64,000 nucleotides of DNA from Argentina anserina (Eukaryota > Streptophyta > Magnoliopsida > Rosales > Rosaceae), in NCBI RefSeq assembly GCF_933775445.1, contig NC_065876.1, positions 19,530,001 through 19,594,000 of the forward strand, read 5' to 3'. Shown here piece by piece: positions 1-11,150 of this stretch. The notes beneath the pieces are model-generated. The model did not search any database, was not told the origin of the DNA, and saw nothing but the letters and a program-made list of their open reading frames with translations. A program made the position numbers and the translations under genes. Position 1 is the stretch's first letter. Each line of letters starts with the position of its first letter.

Positions 1-858
1 TAAATAAACAACATAGTATGTGTTGCTCTTGCTTGATTTCCACGTTCATGCTTGATTCTAGGAATGTGCTGGGAAGTAACTCTTGCCATTCTATTTTGTA
101 TCATCATGTAATTTATTTTACGATATTAAAAACATTTAGTTAGTTTAATTAACCATATATTAAATCAATAATTAAAAATCAAATTACTAATGTAAATACT
201 CAGTTTTAACCATACAGTAAAACCACTTTTATATGATGGCAAATTACCATGCTCTTCTTACCAATTTACCAGAGTATGAAAATCCTCTAAAACTGGGTTG
301 GTTGCACCACGCAATCCAGGTCGAGCACCTAATCTGCAACTCCGGGTGGAAAAGTGGAGTTCCTGACTTTGCATCGACGTTGTGCCGTCGTGCAGTGGAG
401 AGGTACTAGGCCTCAAGGTGTCGCCAGATTTCACCACAAAGGACGTCGGACAAGAGAGCGACGTGGGGGCGCCAGAAGACATCGATTTTGGTTCTATTAG
501 AACTGGGTTGAATGATCCGGGTATTGGGGCTGCGACAGCGGCGCGCCGAGGCTCAACAAACTTCTAGGTCGAGCACGCGTTGGCGACGACGTCAAGGAGA
601 AGACCGCATCATGGGTGTTGCTAACGTCGGAGGAGAAAACCAGATCATGGAAAATCAAAGGAAAAGGAAGGGGTGCCCAGTTCAGAAAACTGGGTGCCCG
701 GAGGTCAAACCGATTTTTAGTTTTGGTTCTTTTTTCGTCTTCTCTGCATACTTTTTTTAGCAGAAGGATTTTTCTTCTTCTTCTGTCGGATTTTTTTCAT
801 GACAGAAATTGTTTTCCAGAAATTGTCTTCTCAGGTTTAGAATTATGTGTTGATAACG
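1..858. other. AT-rich then GC-rich stretch, probable Copia leader remnant
   Basis: No protein family is recognisable. Bases 1-240 are AT-rich. Bases 250-720 are GC-richer and hold only short open frames on both strands that look accidental. Because the minus-strand LTR at 859-1,626 ends at 859, this stretch is where the leader and gag start of that Copia element should lie. I see no convincing gag motif, so the interior is either truncated or badly decayed. The matching 3' LTR is not in the window. Confidence 0.3.
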
Positions 859-1003
859 TGTAACAGAAGAATGTAATACACATCAAGAATATGGAGAAAC
901 ATCAATCTTTATTCATTGATAATGAGACCTTTATATAAAAATAAATCAAGTATCCTGTAGAATCAGGGATTATGTATACTTCCTTATCCAGACTAACCAA
1001 TAC

Positions 1004-1566
1004 CTATGAAGCACGGACACGCGGACAAGGGTCCGTATTGCGTGTCCGACACGGACACGGACACGCTCGGACACGCGAACTCAATTTGGACATGGCCCGG
1101 ACACGCAAGTGTCGGAATCGGACACGCACCAACTCATAATAAAAGTGAAAGTGCTTATGGTGAGAATCGAACCTTGGTCATCCAAGGCACCCAACAACTC
1201 CTCAACCATTCCAACAAATTCAATTTTTGTTATATGTATGCACACTTTAATATATATAAGGAGATAAACTCATGATAAAAATAAAAATGCTTGTAGTGAG
1301 ATTCGAACCTTGGTCATCCAAATGTTCCAACAAATCCTCAACCATTCCAACAGATTCAGTTTTTGTTATATTTATGCACACTTTAATATATATACATCTA
1401 AATACTTTCAAATTTTTAAATTAATTTTTTAATAAATAAATATATATATATATTAAAATAATTTTAATTGCCGTGTCCACCACGTGTCCGTGTCCAAAAA
1501 AATTTCTATATGCCGTGTCTACTCGTGTCCAATACGGACACTCGTGTCCGTGTCCGTGCTACATAG
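1004..1566. mobile_element. Non-autonomous hAT-type element, copy 1 (563 bp)
   Basis: The left end reads CTATGAAGCACGGACACG and the right end is the inverse of CTATGTAGCACGGACACGG. The element is flanked by a perfect 8-bp duplication ACCAATAC at 996-1,003 and 1,567-1,574. An 8-bp target duplication is the hAT hallmark. Sub-terminal DNA is packed with GGACAC / GTGTCC in both orientations, plausible transposase-binding repeats. There is no transposase ORF. It sits inside the Copia LTR at 859-1,626 and is therefore younger than that LTR. A diverged relative is at 40,873-41,792. Confidence 0.85.
1139..1395 (-). repeat. Two tandem tRNA-like units inside the hAT element
   Basis: Two units about 135 bp apart each read, on the minus strand, TGGTTGAGGA followed about 30 bases later by GGTTCGAATCTC or GGTTCGATTCTC. 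These resemble the A and B boxes of a tRNA-type Pol III promoter; the B-box complements are near 1,164-1,173 and 1,300-1,309. The spacing fits a tRNA-derived SINE head. No full tRNA cloverleaf is evident, so I do not call a tRNA gene. The units may be SINE fragments captured and then duplicated within the element. Confidence 0.45.
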
Positions 1567-1626
1567 ACCAATACTAATTAGGACAAGATATACCAAGGAG
1601 ATTACAGAGATAATCCTCCTACAACA

Positions 1627-2345
1627 CCAAGGTTAATTTTCCCAATTGTTAGCATGCATTTGTGCAATTGTGCCCATTTTTTTGTTGAGTCTTAAGTGCG
1701 ATTGTGCTAAATAAGGAGGATATGAGACTAAGTGTCGTCGGGTTACTCCGGCGGCAATATGGTTGGAGAGCTGTCTTATTAGATATGTAATTACTGCTTC
1801 ATCGTTGATAAGGTTACGTATCTAGTGATCTCTCCACCATGTCATTACTGGTCATTAGCAAATAGAGTCGTTATTTGTGAAGTACTTTTTGATGGTTTGT
1901 GCTTTGTTGGGTACTTGTTTGTAGGGACCTTTGATTTTATATTAAGTTTTTGTAATCAGGGGTTTAGGCTTCACATCCCCTCTTGTATTTGACAGTTTCA
2001 TTAATAAAGACTTGAGGACAATCTCACTGGCCCTTATTTAAAAAAGGAGGAATATTCAGATCGGTCATCCTCATATAACACCTTACTCGTAAACCATAAA
2101 CGCATAAACCAAACAAATTACTCTCTACATGAGTTAATATTAGTACAACTTGAGGAACCCACTTTAGTCAGAACTGTCATAAGGAGACGTAATGCAATTA
2201 TAAGGGAAACTCCAACAATAAGTCTTTTTTGGAGGGGGGGTGCTATTTTCATTTTGGAACCCCGTATTGCACTATTCATGAGTCCTATAAATCTCATCTT
2301 AAACAATAGGGTCTTATATGGGGTGTTACATTCAATATAGTTGAT

Positions 2346-2378
<33 letters not shown>

Positions 2379-3290
2379 TGTTTGAGTGTTATGTTCAATG
2401 TAATTGTTTTGGGACCTAGATTACTATTTGAGTTTTGGTCTTGGAAAATACTTAGAATCGAAAATAAAAAAACTGAACTGAACCGATTATGTCTGGGTTG
2501 GGTTTAGGGTTCAGTCCCTCTTAAACCGACGGACCCAAATAACCCGAAGTCAACGGTCAACGTCATCGTTTTGGTATATTTTTACTTTTATTAGTAAGAA
2601 CTAAAATTAAAACTAAAGCCAGCATAAACCTAATTAACATAATCAATTTTGCGTCTCTCATCTCTCAGACAAAAGAAACTTACGACCCTCTCTCTCTCTT
2701 TCTAAATCTTCACTTCATTATACAATACTAGTCCACATAGCTCCTCCCTCCTCCCTCGATCTCCATTTCTTGTCGCCTCTCTTTGTACCATGATTCTAAA
2801 AATTGAATTATCTAATCAATGATTCTATTAATGTTTTCATATCCTCAACGAATAAGTATCAATAATGGCTCACATGAGACGTGAAAGAAGGCTTGGATAG
2901 ACTATGCGACCTACACAACGGACTTAGCGGGGTTCAATTACCTAAATCCACGGGGAGTGCAAAAAATTTTGTTCCTATTTGATTTTAATGCAGTAGAGTT
3001 TTTTTTACTTGAGCTTATGAACTGTAGAGATGTTAGAGTCAATTAGGCAAAGAATAATCAATTGGACATTTTGTTTTTCATCGTTATGTAAATTTTGTAC
3101 TTTGAAATTAATGTCTAATATTACGTATTTTACGTTCAAGTAAAACCGAAAAAAAATGAACCGATTCGAACTGTACGGATTGGATCGGATTGTGGGTCAC
3201 AGTTCTTAAAATGAAAAAACCGAACCGAATTTAAAATTTGGGTTGGATTATGGGTTTTGTCCAAAACTGTGTCCACCCCTAGTTTGAATT
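1627..3290. other. Repeat-rich intergenic DNA, LINE-like tail
   Basis: No gene is supported. Roughly 1,700-2,045 ends with an AATAAAG signal and a short A-run (TTTAAAAAAGG), like the 3' tail of a plus-strand LINE fragment. A (TA)n microsatellite lies at 2,345-2,368. From about 2,460 to 3,282 there are many AACCGAACC / GGTTCGG-type words, ending in TCCACCCCTAG, a terminus typical of hAT-like MITEs, but I cannot find the other end. (CT)n is near 2,688. Confidence 0.35.
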
Positions 3291-4559
3291 GTCAATGTTG
3301 GATGAGATAGACTCGCTGCTGATGTTAAGACCAACAACACTCCCATTAGTGCTGCAAGTTACATCGAGCCATGAACAGCAGTCTCCATGTGATAAGCTTG
3401 GAGGAGGAAGAAGAATCAAATATAAGACTTCTCTTGAAATTGAGCAATGATTGTTTCAGGGATTCATAGCACTTTCTGTGAACGGCAGGGATGAGGTTAG
3501 TGACACAGGGAGCAATCAAGAAAAGGAAGAAATGGAAGAACAAAGTTGCCATTTTTACAGAAAATTTTCAAATGCACAAATGCACAACGGTAAACTGATA
3601 CTTATCTGTGCTTGGCATCTAAGAGGTACTTTCAAGTCGTGTGTCTCCTCCTCATGACATCGTTAACTTCCAGGAAAAGTTTGATGTATGTCTTCCATGT
3701 CTTATTTTCTCTATTTTAAACCAGTAATAGACGTTTTATCTGAAGACTTGGTAGTGAGTTGTGACTGTTTCAGACTCCTCTCTATTCAAATTTTCACTCA
3801 TTTATTTTATTATAAACATGTTGAATGAGTCAATGGACTTCTTTTAGAGAATCTGATTCAATTCTCAGAGAATAAACACCAGTGACCAATTCTAGCATGT
3901 AATTTCATATTTAGTGAATCTGATTAAATTCTCACCAGTTTCAGGTTGTGTATTTCAATGTGTATATCAATGTCGAAGAGTAGTGTATCAGTTTCAGGCT
4001 ATATCAACCGAGCCAGACACATAATAAGGCTCCCTAAGGTTGAAAAATTGGTTTCAGAGATTCAATTGAAACCAGTGAGTATTGTAGAAGTATTGTTTCC
4101 AAGACTTGCCAAGAGATTAGTTGTGGACTTGTGGAATTGGTGCATTCGGTGTATATCACCCAACAAAACTTAAAACAAGTGGAGCATTCGGCACCTTTAT
4201 GCAGCTAAGTTCATTAGAATTCTTCAATGCATATAAGAAAAGTAGTGGTGTTATACAACAAAGACCTTATCTACGACGCTCTCGCAACTAAATTATATAC
4301 CAAGAAAAATTCAATTCTTAGATTGGAGGTATGGGTTGAGAGCTGATAAAGTATTATACCATTCACATGGAAAGAAGTTATATGACCAGTTTCGCCAAAT
4401 CATTGATGGATATACTCATTTTGAGTTCTAATTGAAGGAAATGACCTCCATAAATAAAAGGAGCATTCAAACAAAAGACAAAAACAGATGTACAAGAACA
4501 TGCCCATCCATTTGAAATTCAGATATTTACAGTTTTTTTTTTTTTGGGTTTAAATCAAG
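3291..4559. other. Unassigned stretch
   Basis: Several open frames of 60-75 codons occur (3,451-3,657 and 3,946-4,173 on plus; 3,346-3,552 on minus). They overlap on both strands, have no recognisable domain and lack clear splice context. Composition is moderately gene-like at 3,340-3,660. I cannot assign a function. Confidence 0.25.
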
Positions 4560-5336
4560 GGACCTCAACGCTTTTGTGCTTTCCTCCGCCTAGACTGTCT
4601 TCTGCCATCTCTTTTTCGGAACAAGTTTGCTCTTTGGTTTCAGTTTCAACTCAGGCGAGAACTTATAATTCGGATCTCTCATGCGCGCTTGTATATCCTT
4701 GAAGAACTGCATGTTTAATTTCTTAGGCCCCCCTTGTCTCAGTTCAGCATATTCTGGTCCTGAAACTATATTTTCGAATGCTCCTATTAGAATATCTAGG
4801 TCACTCATGACTTCCCATACATTAACATATCTCCCGTCTGGCCCTTTCTTCAACTTTTTCAATGCATTCTCAACTGCAATTTTCATGGCCTGCTTTCCGG
4901 GGGAGAGCTCCTCTGGTTCTTGTTCTGCTTTTAATAATTCTGAGATTGTCCGATACTTCGATGTTTCCTCAAATTCAAAGAGCTTATCTATGTATTTGTC
5001 ACTACTTTCATTTAGGTACGCTTCAGTAGGAATATCATCATCGTCATCACCTTCACTACCTGTCCACAGAGACTTCTACTCATCACTTCCAGACCACACA
5101 CTTCTCAACTCATCACTATCATCAGCATCGATCAGGTCAGAATGCTTCCTGGCCTGCTGTTTGACTTTTCGAATCTCTTCTTCCAGTAGACTTTTTTCAT
5201 CATTTCCATCTTTCTCATCTTCACTACCTGTCCATAAGCATTCATCTTCTTCAACTTCTTTCGTCCAGGCTTCCCTGAAATCCTTGTCACCAGGTTTCCT
5301 CTTGCCAAAAAGATCATAATATTTTTGATCACCACG
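4560..5336 (-). pseudogene. Last exon of a plant basic/acidic protein, with two lesions
   Basis: One minus-strand frame runs across most of this span. It starts near DQKYYDLFGKRKPGDKDF, passes through an acidic stretch with two WTGSE-type repeats, and ends in a conserved-looking block (GPDGRYVNVWEVMSDL, NMQFFKDIQARMRDPNYKF) and a very basic tail. Two breaks are visible. An in-frame TAG lies at 5,076-5,078. A short deletion before 4,592 puts a stop right after KKRWQKT, so the following arginine/lysine-rich end is out of frame. From memory the block resembles the C-terminal half of the plastid RNA-polymerase-associated protein PAP8/pTAC6, whose C-terminus is basic and nuclear-targeting, but I am not certain. 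Whether this is a pseudogene or an allele or assembly with errors cannot be told here. Upstream exon-like pieces lie at 5,953-8,430. Confidence 0.55.
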
Positions 5337-6654
5337 AGAATATGATCATGACACTACAACGAGCAACAGTCACAAGTATCAAGCACATTAACTCAAATGC
5401 ATGTAGTATACAGTTATCTCTTAAATTTAATTTATATTTTTTAGCCAAGGGTGAAGCTAAAGTTTTTTCTTCAAGCGAGTCACTTGCAGTATAGTTTGAA
5501 AAATAATTATGAGCAGTACATCATTATTAATCTTATTGAATAGTTATGAAACAAGATGTTAATTTCAATCGCACAAGTGCAGGGAAGTTATTTTGTCCTC
5601 CCAGAAAACCACACAAGAAAATCTAGATATCAAGATTCCAACATCTATTAATATAATTCAAATTCTAAGAACAAATATTCACAATTAAAACATGAAAATG
5701 TGAATTAAAAATATTTCTTCCATAGTTTCCTTATAAATTACTTTCCAATCAAATGATTCCCAAGCTAAAGGTTTGCCAAAGAAAACATCCAAAGTGCACA
5801 GTTAAGGAAGCCGAGCAAAAAATAAAAACCAATGCTTCTTATACCTAGCAGATAAGTAAAAATGAACAAGTAATAACTTGGAGGTTTGATCAACTTATAC
5901 ATAGCACATATGACACAAATTTGCATTAGCATTAGTTTTAAAGGAATAGAAGTTAACCTTGAAAACATGAAGGGAACCCACAGCGACTTGCTGAAGTGCA
6001 TACACCAGAATCAGACAGATATTCTAATCTGAAACAAGAAACATACAAACCAGTTAACTTCCTTGTTTCTTGAGAAAAGAGGAGTGCATACTGTTTAAGC
6101 AACTTGGATGATAACAAAGTAGATGTGTTAGCCAATAATGACCTCGGAAGCATTTGGGGGTTTGGGAGTTTGCAGAGATGAATACTCAGGGGAAAAAGCG
6201 AATGGAGCCTTGAGCCATACAGAAATTGCAGGTCCAAATTGGACAAAACCGGTTTATGCGTTTCTGAGAGCAGGAACCGTTAAGAACCGGACCCTTTGCG
6301 GTTCCAGTTCCTAACCAGTTCTTTCGGTTCCGTTACTTACATATTCGTATTCATCAGAATAATTGCTCCTCTCTGACCCATACATTGAAACAAAGCTTCT
6401 CTGTGATAAAAAAAAAAAAACAGAAACCCTTCGTACTTCAGTTCAGAACTGTACAAGTAAGAAAACATCCAATTACTGAGCTTTTTTCAAAGTATCTAGC
6501 ACTATCTATTCCTTAAGTTCCACATTTGACTCATTTGAGTTATAAGATAACATTCACATCCTGGAATCCTAATTAAAAGACACTGGACATGGAAGCAATA
6601 AACTAAGCATATAGATCCTGCATAAACTTGACAAAACCTAACAAACAAACACAC
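5337..6654. other. Mostly intronic or intergenic, one possible exon
   Basis: AT-rich. A possible minus-strand exon is at about 5,960-6,025. It is bounded by TTTCAGATTAG on its 5' side and CAAG|GTTAAC on its 3' side and encodes EYLSDSGVCTSASRCG. Its phase is compatible with the exon at 6,655-6,733. Bases 6,246-6,340 are rich in GGTTCC/AACCGG words like those near other hAT-type MITEs. An A-run lies at 6,409-6,420. Confidence 0.3.
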
Positions 6655-8430
6655 CTTCGGTTTCTTCAAAACTGTCAAAGCTTCCTGTTTGGTAGAATCT
6701 AAAGTAACCGGGATTAAAATCTTTCAAGCTTCTCTGCATACGTACAAAACAAAAAATAAGAAATTACATACCAGAAACACATTTAGGAATCCAAAAAAGC
6801 AATCAATAAGACGTTCAAAGAGACAACAAAGCCTAATTAACAATAACACAATGCTCAATTTGAATATCCTGATGCAACACTTCTCCTATCGATCGAATTA
6901 GTAACAAAGATGATAGAAAAACAAGACGAAGACCGAATTCAATTCATTCTACCTCAATCTAGGGGTGGCATTCGGTTCGAACGGTGCGGTTTTAGACCAA
7001 AACTGAAAACTGAACTGAATTTTTACTTCGGTTCAGTTCAGTTCGGTTCACAGTTTTCCCAATAACCCAAACTGAAAATTGAACTGAACCAATTTGGTTC
7101 GGTTTTTTCCGGTTTCTTCTAGTCTTTGTTTAAAATATCTGTTAACATAACTATTACAAACAAGGATCATGAAATTCTAAGTTCCGAATTAAATTACTTT
7201 TCAAGTTAAAATGGTAGCACAACCAGGAGTACTAGTAGAGGTTGCTTTCCTCTTCAATTTCTTCACTATGAAAGGCTGCTTTCCTCTTCAAAGTAGTGTT
7301 AGAATACTATCCTGCAAAGTCACAGTAGCATTTTAATTACTCAATGATTACTGATATAGAATCAATATATGAAACAAACCAAACATAACATCTCATCCAA
7401 AGTTGCGTTATACACTCAGTAAACAAAACATAACAAACCAAGCAAGATAAATAAGATCTATGAGAAAACCTGTACAGCATTAGAATCATAGTATCCCATC
7501 TTACATCAATCTTCCAGCAAACAAAATAGATTTAGGCATTTAGTTCAAGCTCAAATTATAACAGTACGAAACCTCACCTCTCGCATTATGTCAATTGCAT
7601 GAGAAGGACCTGATGTCAAAGACTCGCATATCTGTCCATAACATGGAGAAGCAAAAGTACAAGTTCATAGGTGCATCCCAATGCATAAGAAAAACAAATA
7701 CAACACAGGCTACAAACAGATAATTGGATAGTAAAAGTATGGTCTGTGTCATCATTTCGGCCTTATTGAGCTATATGCATACAAATGTGGTGACTGGTAA
7801 TTGTACACAAAGTCATTTGCTAAATCAACCGTATAGAATATATATCATAATTCCTGAATTAAATATGGAACTGTAAAGGCACATCAAACCGCAGAGCACA
7901 GAGAACAGTAGTTACCCTTGCGTACCATTACAGAGTGAAAACTTGTACCCTCAAATCAGGAATTCACATCACATATATCAAAAAGAAGCCTCTTTTCAAC
8001 AAAATTAAACATGTTTCAGTTAAGAAACAGACCCCTACTGACCATATCAGCTTCCAATCAACATAAACTAATCAAAAACAACATCCACATTCTACAAGCA
8101 ACTCATCCATAACTAACAATAACAATAAACCAACGCCTCTATATCCAATCTCAAACGCACTAGCCAACTAGAAACTCACATTGCAATCAGCACCAAGACT
8201 TTCCCCACTTTAACTCATCACCAATACTTAAAAACACAAGAACCCAAAAAAACAAAAACCAAACAGAGACAAATAAAGACCTGAAGGGTCTGAGAGAAGC
8301 TCGAACCGTCGAATGATTCGGGAATTGATGCGAGGTCTGCGCTGTCTGAGAAGAGAAAAGAGAATTGATCCGAATTTGATGGGTAGAGGTCTGAGAAAAC
8401 TAAAGAGGTCTGAGAGAAGAGAGGTTCAGC
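6655..8430 (-). CDS. Exon-like pieces of a minus-strand host gene
   Basis: Three segments have good splice signals. (1) About 8,430-8,281 looks like a CT-rich 5' UTR exon ending CCTTCAG|GTCTTT. (2) 7,631-7,578 follows GGACAG and ends GCGAGAG|GTGAGG, encoding ICESLTSGPSHAIDIMRE. (3) 6,733-6,655 follows TATGCAG and ends CCGAAG|GTGTGT, encoding a 26-residue piece starting RSLKDFNPGYFRFYQ. Exons 2 and 3 join in phase 0. They may belong to the same gene as the last exon at 4,560-5,336, but the joins in between are not secure and no start codon is identified. Function unknown. Confidence 0.4.
6958..7140. repeat. GGTTCGGTT-rich MITE-like fragment in the intron
   Basis: Starts CTAGGGGTGGCATTCGG, a terminus seen in many plant hAT-like MITEs. 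It continues with dense GGTTCGGTT / AACTGAACC words capable of self-pairing. The other terminus is not found nearby, so it is probably truncated. Confidence 0.4.
7141..8280. other. Intronic DNA of the minus-strand gene
   Basis: Apart from the small exon at 7,578-7,631 I see no coding signal. The stretch is AT-rich. A short direct repeat (CTTTCCTCTTCAA) occurs twice at about 7,247-7,285. Confidence 0.3.
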
Positions 8431-8564
8431 GCGGCTTTGTAGTGTAGACCATTAGATCATTAGTAAAACATGGAAATCTAACGGTCAAGAATGCACTAGT
8501 AAACATCCAACGGTTTTGATGAGTTTCACTACCTAGAACCGAACTGGACCGTTTATATTTAAGA

Positions 8565-8700
8565 GTTAAATTCCTCACTGGTGCCTTAACTCCTGCACAC
8601 CGGACACCCAAACTTTTAATAGAGTCAATGTGGTACATGAACTTATATTTCGGTATTAAAGAGATACCTCTGTAAATTTTTGGTAACAATTCTGCTAAAA
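8565..8700 (+). repeat. Left arm of an inverted repeat flanking the viral insert
   Basis: This stretch aligns by eye, at roughly 65% identity, with the reverse complement of 17,245-17,425. Shared landmarks are the GCACACCGG / GCACAGGCC core, CCAAACTTTT / CTAAACTTTG, GGTACATGAACTT / ATACATAAACTC and GATACCT / GGAGCCT. The arms point toward each other across the caulimovirid block. They could be the two ends of one older DNA element or two separate MITEs of one family. Confidence 0.45.
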
Positions 8701-8960
8701 CTAAGGCAAAATACTAAAATACTATTTTTAAATTAATTTAAGATTAAACTTTATTCTTTCGAAATTTTAGATAGACTTAAGTAAAACTATCAGTTTCCAA
8801 ACACTCCCAAAAAAAAAGAACTCATGCCAAAACATCTTCATTGAACAATTTCTTGTCTACGGTTACTTTAAACTTGGCGACTTTAACCATGAAAAATGTT
8901 TTAAAACTGCTAGAAAAACCTAGACTATTTTCAACCCTTTGAAAACAAAAGAGCATAAGT

Positions 8961-9080
8961 AAAAACTAACTTAGTATCCACACTTAGGCAGAAGTCCGCC
9001 ACCTGGGGACTGAATAAATTACTAACTATCTTAAGATCCACTCCTAGGCGATAGTCCGCCACCTGTAGACTTAAGAATTT
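8961..9080 (-). repeat. Two 60-bp direct repeats in the viral leader
   Basis: Two consecutive 60-base units share ACTAAC, TTA(G/A)(T/G)ATCCAC, CTTAGGC/CCTAGGC and AGTCCGCCACCTG. They lie downstream of the TATA box, in the region that would form the structured leader of a pararetroviral RNA. Function is not known. Confidence 0.7.
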
Positions 9081-9413
9081 CAAACACATATATAAACATA
9101 TAGACGATGTTCTGGGCTCACAATATAGTTTATTTATTTTAACATAAATACAGACTAAAACCCAGCGCCTCAACTCTTGGGTAAACAATTAAAGCTTTTT
9201 AGTTACTCATACTGAAATAAACACCAACTTACTTGTAATACAAGCACTGCACACCACATAGGTACAGCAGAAATAAACTCTCACACTATACTATATTCAC
9301 ACTTTTCTCACACTATACTAGAACTGTCTTTCTCTTTGGATGGCGAGTGTAACTTCTTTCTCAAGTCCTCTCTTGATTGTTTTTCGGATGCCTTCCTTGA
9401 GAAGGTTGAGCTT

Positions 9414-9421
9414 CTTATATA
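9414..9421 (-). promoter_or_regulatory. TATA box of the endogenous caulimovirid
   Basis: The minus strand reads GCCTATATAAGAAGCTCAACC. A TATATAA box just downstream of the last ORF and ahead of the leader is where caulimovirids carry their genomic promoter. The following purine-rich, CTCA-containing stretch is also typical. Activity is not shown by sequence. Confidence 0.65.
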
Positions 9422-9597
9422 GGCTCCGGACTCTAACTTATAATTAAACCTGCTTCATAACTGAATGGCTAACAAGGAATCTTATCAGATAATCTTATCT
9501 TTGAAAAGCAAGCAACCACTCGCAAAAGCAACCCTATCTTTAATAAACCTATCATCCACTCATAAAAGCAGATCTGGTTGGTAGTGTTGGCAACCTC

Positions 9598-11150
9598 TCA
9601 GCCCTCCATTTGGTTGATTATGTTGAGGCATGCTTCGTCATCAAAGTCAAATGATGCATCTGTGTCTTGATCAAAATCTTCTAGTAGCGATTCGAGATCT
9701 GAATCAGAGATAGGAACCTTTTCCTTTATCTCTATTTTTTCTAGCCATGTGGTTGTGGCCAGACTTTAATCGATTTCTTTTCTCACTATGGATTTAAAGA
9801 AATCACAACTCCTACGAAGAGGATGGTCATAGCAAGTAACTATTATTTTTTCTCCACTCGAAGACTGGCATTATACTATCTTAAAGTATCATCCTTATGC
9901 TGGTAATAGTCATTGCTTTCATCCATGGGATGCTTTTATTATGTCCGCCATTATCTTTTTTTGGATAAAGGTCTCTGTGCTGAACCCTGAATTATCCTAA
10001 CAAAATGATATGGAGAAATGTAATTTATTTACCCCTCAACCTCTGTCAATTTAGGAGGTGTGGACACAAATTTTAATCTCAAGATTCATCTATTAGGTCT
10101 AATGTTCTTGACAGCTTCATAAATTATTTCAGGAAATCCCTGTAAATTTTAATTTGATTTTGTCCATAGATTGTGAACAAAACCATTTCCAAAAGCCAAA
10201 GCTTGTGCTTCTGGGAATGTTCAGCCTGCACATCTACAAGATATCTCCCATAATATGGGCCATGAACTACCATTAGGGTTTCTGAAACAATATCTCATTT
10301 CTTAGAAGTCCCTAAATAATTATGAAAGTTATACCATTCATCCTCGCTTAGAGCTAGGACATGTACTTTGGCACTTTCAGGTTTTTCAAGGTATATCACC
10401 TTTTGTACATGGACTTCCTCTGTAGCAATCTGCTTATCTTTTGTATCAGATCCATACAATTCTTCAGTAAGAGCTCGAAGCATATGTTGCTCGCTATTAT
10501 AATAGAAACTATACATGACATTATCAATTATGATCTTCTGTTTAAAAGATAATATATTTTCTTTTCTGAACATTGGTCTGTTTAAAACCCTTATCGATGG
10601 ATTATGAATTCTTTTGAATTTTGTAACCTCAGGAAGTTTCTTATTTTCCCTTAATGGGGCTCTTCTACTTCTTGGTAGATCATCAAGAACTTGATCTGCA
10701 CCACTAGGATGTAACACAAACTCATTCAAGAGTTTCTTTTCCTCTTCAGAAGTCGTAGAAGACTTTTCATCTTCTTTTCTCGTAGATTTATCATCCGAGT
10801 GTTCTTCTCGATCTCTTGTATGTCTTGATTTAGGTCTTTTCAGTTGATCTGCTGGATTCAGTAGCACCATACGAAACAATGTACTGGTATCCCGGTCCAT
10901 TGTGTAATGGTCCAACTGTTTTGTCTCATTTCTTATATCTTTCCCAAATGGTCTTCTCTTTGGGTTCAAGATTCTCTTCCGGATCTGGTCTCTTGCTTCT
11001 AGGATTTCGGCCTTCTCTTTGAAACACTGTCATTTCTTTGGTCAGCGTCTGGAAAATAGTTCTTGACTCCTGCAACCATTTCAACATCATATTCATATTG
11101 TGATAAAAACATTTGTCATCTAAGAACTCTGCCCCTATCAGCAGCATCAA
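9598..11150 (-). pseudogene. Caulimovirid second ORF (unknown function), broken
   Basis: The longest open frame is 10,295-10,969 (224 residues), mostly hydrophilic: a KRPK/RHTRDREEHSDDK charged region, then a conserved-looking IIIDNVMYSFYYN segment. A frame at 10,926-11,150 probably belongs to its N-terminal side. A last open piece ends with the TGA at 9,598 and is very acidic (ESLLEDFDQDTDASFDFDDE). Between 9,760 and 10,295 the frame is interrupted. Its place downstream of RNase H matches the second ORF of Florendovirus-type elements. Biochemical function is unknown. Confidence 0.6.

Larger units (their letters stand above)
859..1626 (-). mobile_element. Copia-type LTR, interrupted by a hAT element
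   Basis: On the minus strand this begins TGTTGTAGGAGG and ends CTTCTGTTACA, i.e. TG...CA ends. It holds a TATATAAAG-like box (plus strand near 930-940) and an AATAAAG poly(A)-type signal (near 910). Removing the 563-bp insert at 1,004-1,566 and one 8-bp duplication leaves a 197-bp LTR. The sequence just beyond 858 reads CGTTATCAAC on the minus strand, in the place of a primer-binding site. The 5-bp flanks do not match each other, so this is more likely a 5' LTR of a longer element than a solo LTR. Lineage within Copia is not assigned. Confidence 0.6.

Noticed and set aside
1139..1395. tRNA gene
   Set aside because: Only A- and B-box-like words are present, without acceptor or anticodon stems.
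1627..2045. Complete LINE or SINE
   Set aside because: Only a 3'-tail-like end is visible; no target duplication, Pol III boxes or RT frame was found.
4681..5319. 212-codon serine-rich plus-strand frame
   Set aside because: It is the antisense of the minus-strand exon; serine and leucine richness comes from the acidic/lysine codons of the true strand.
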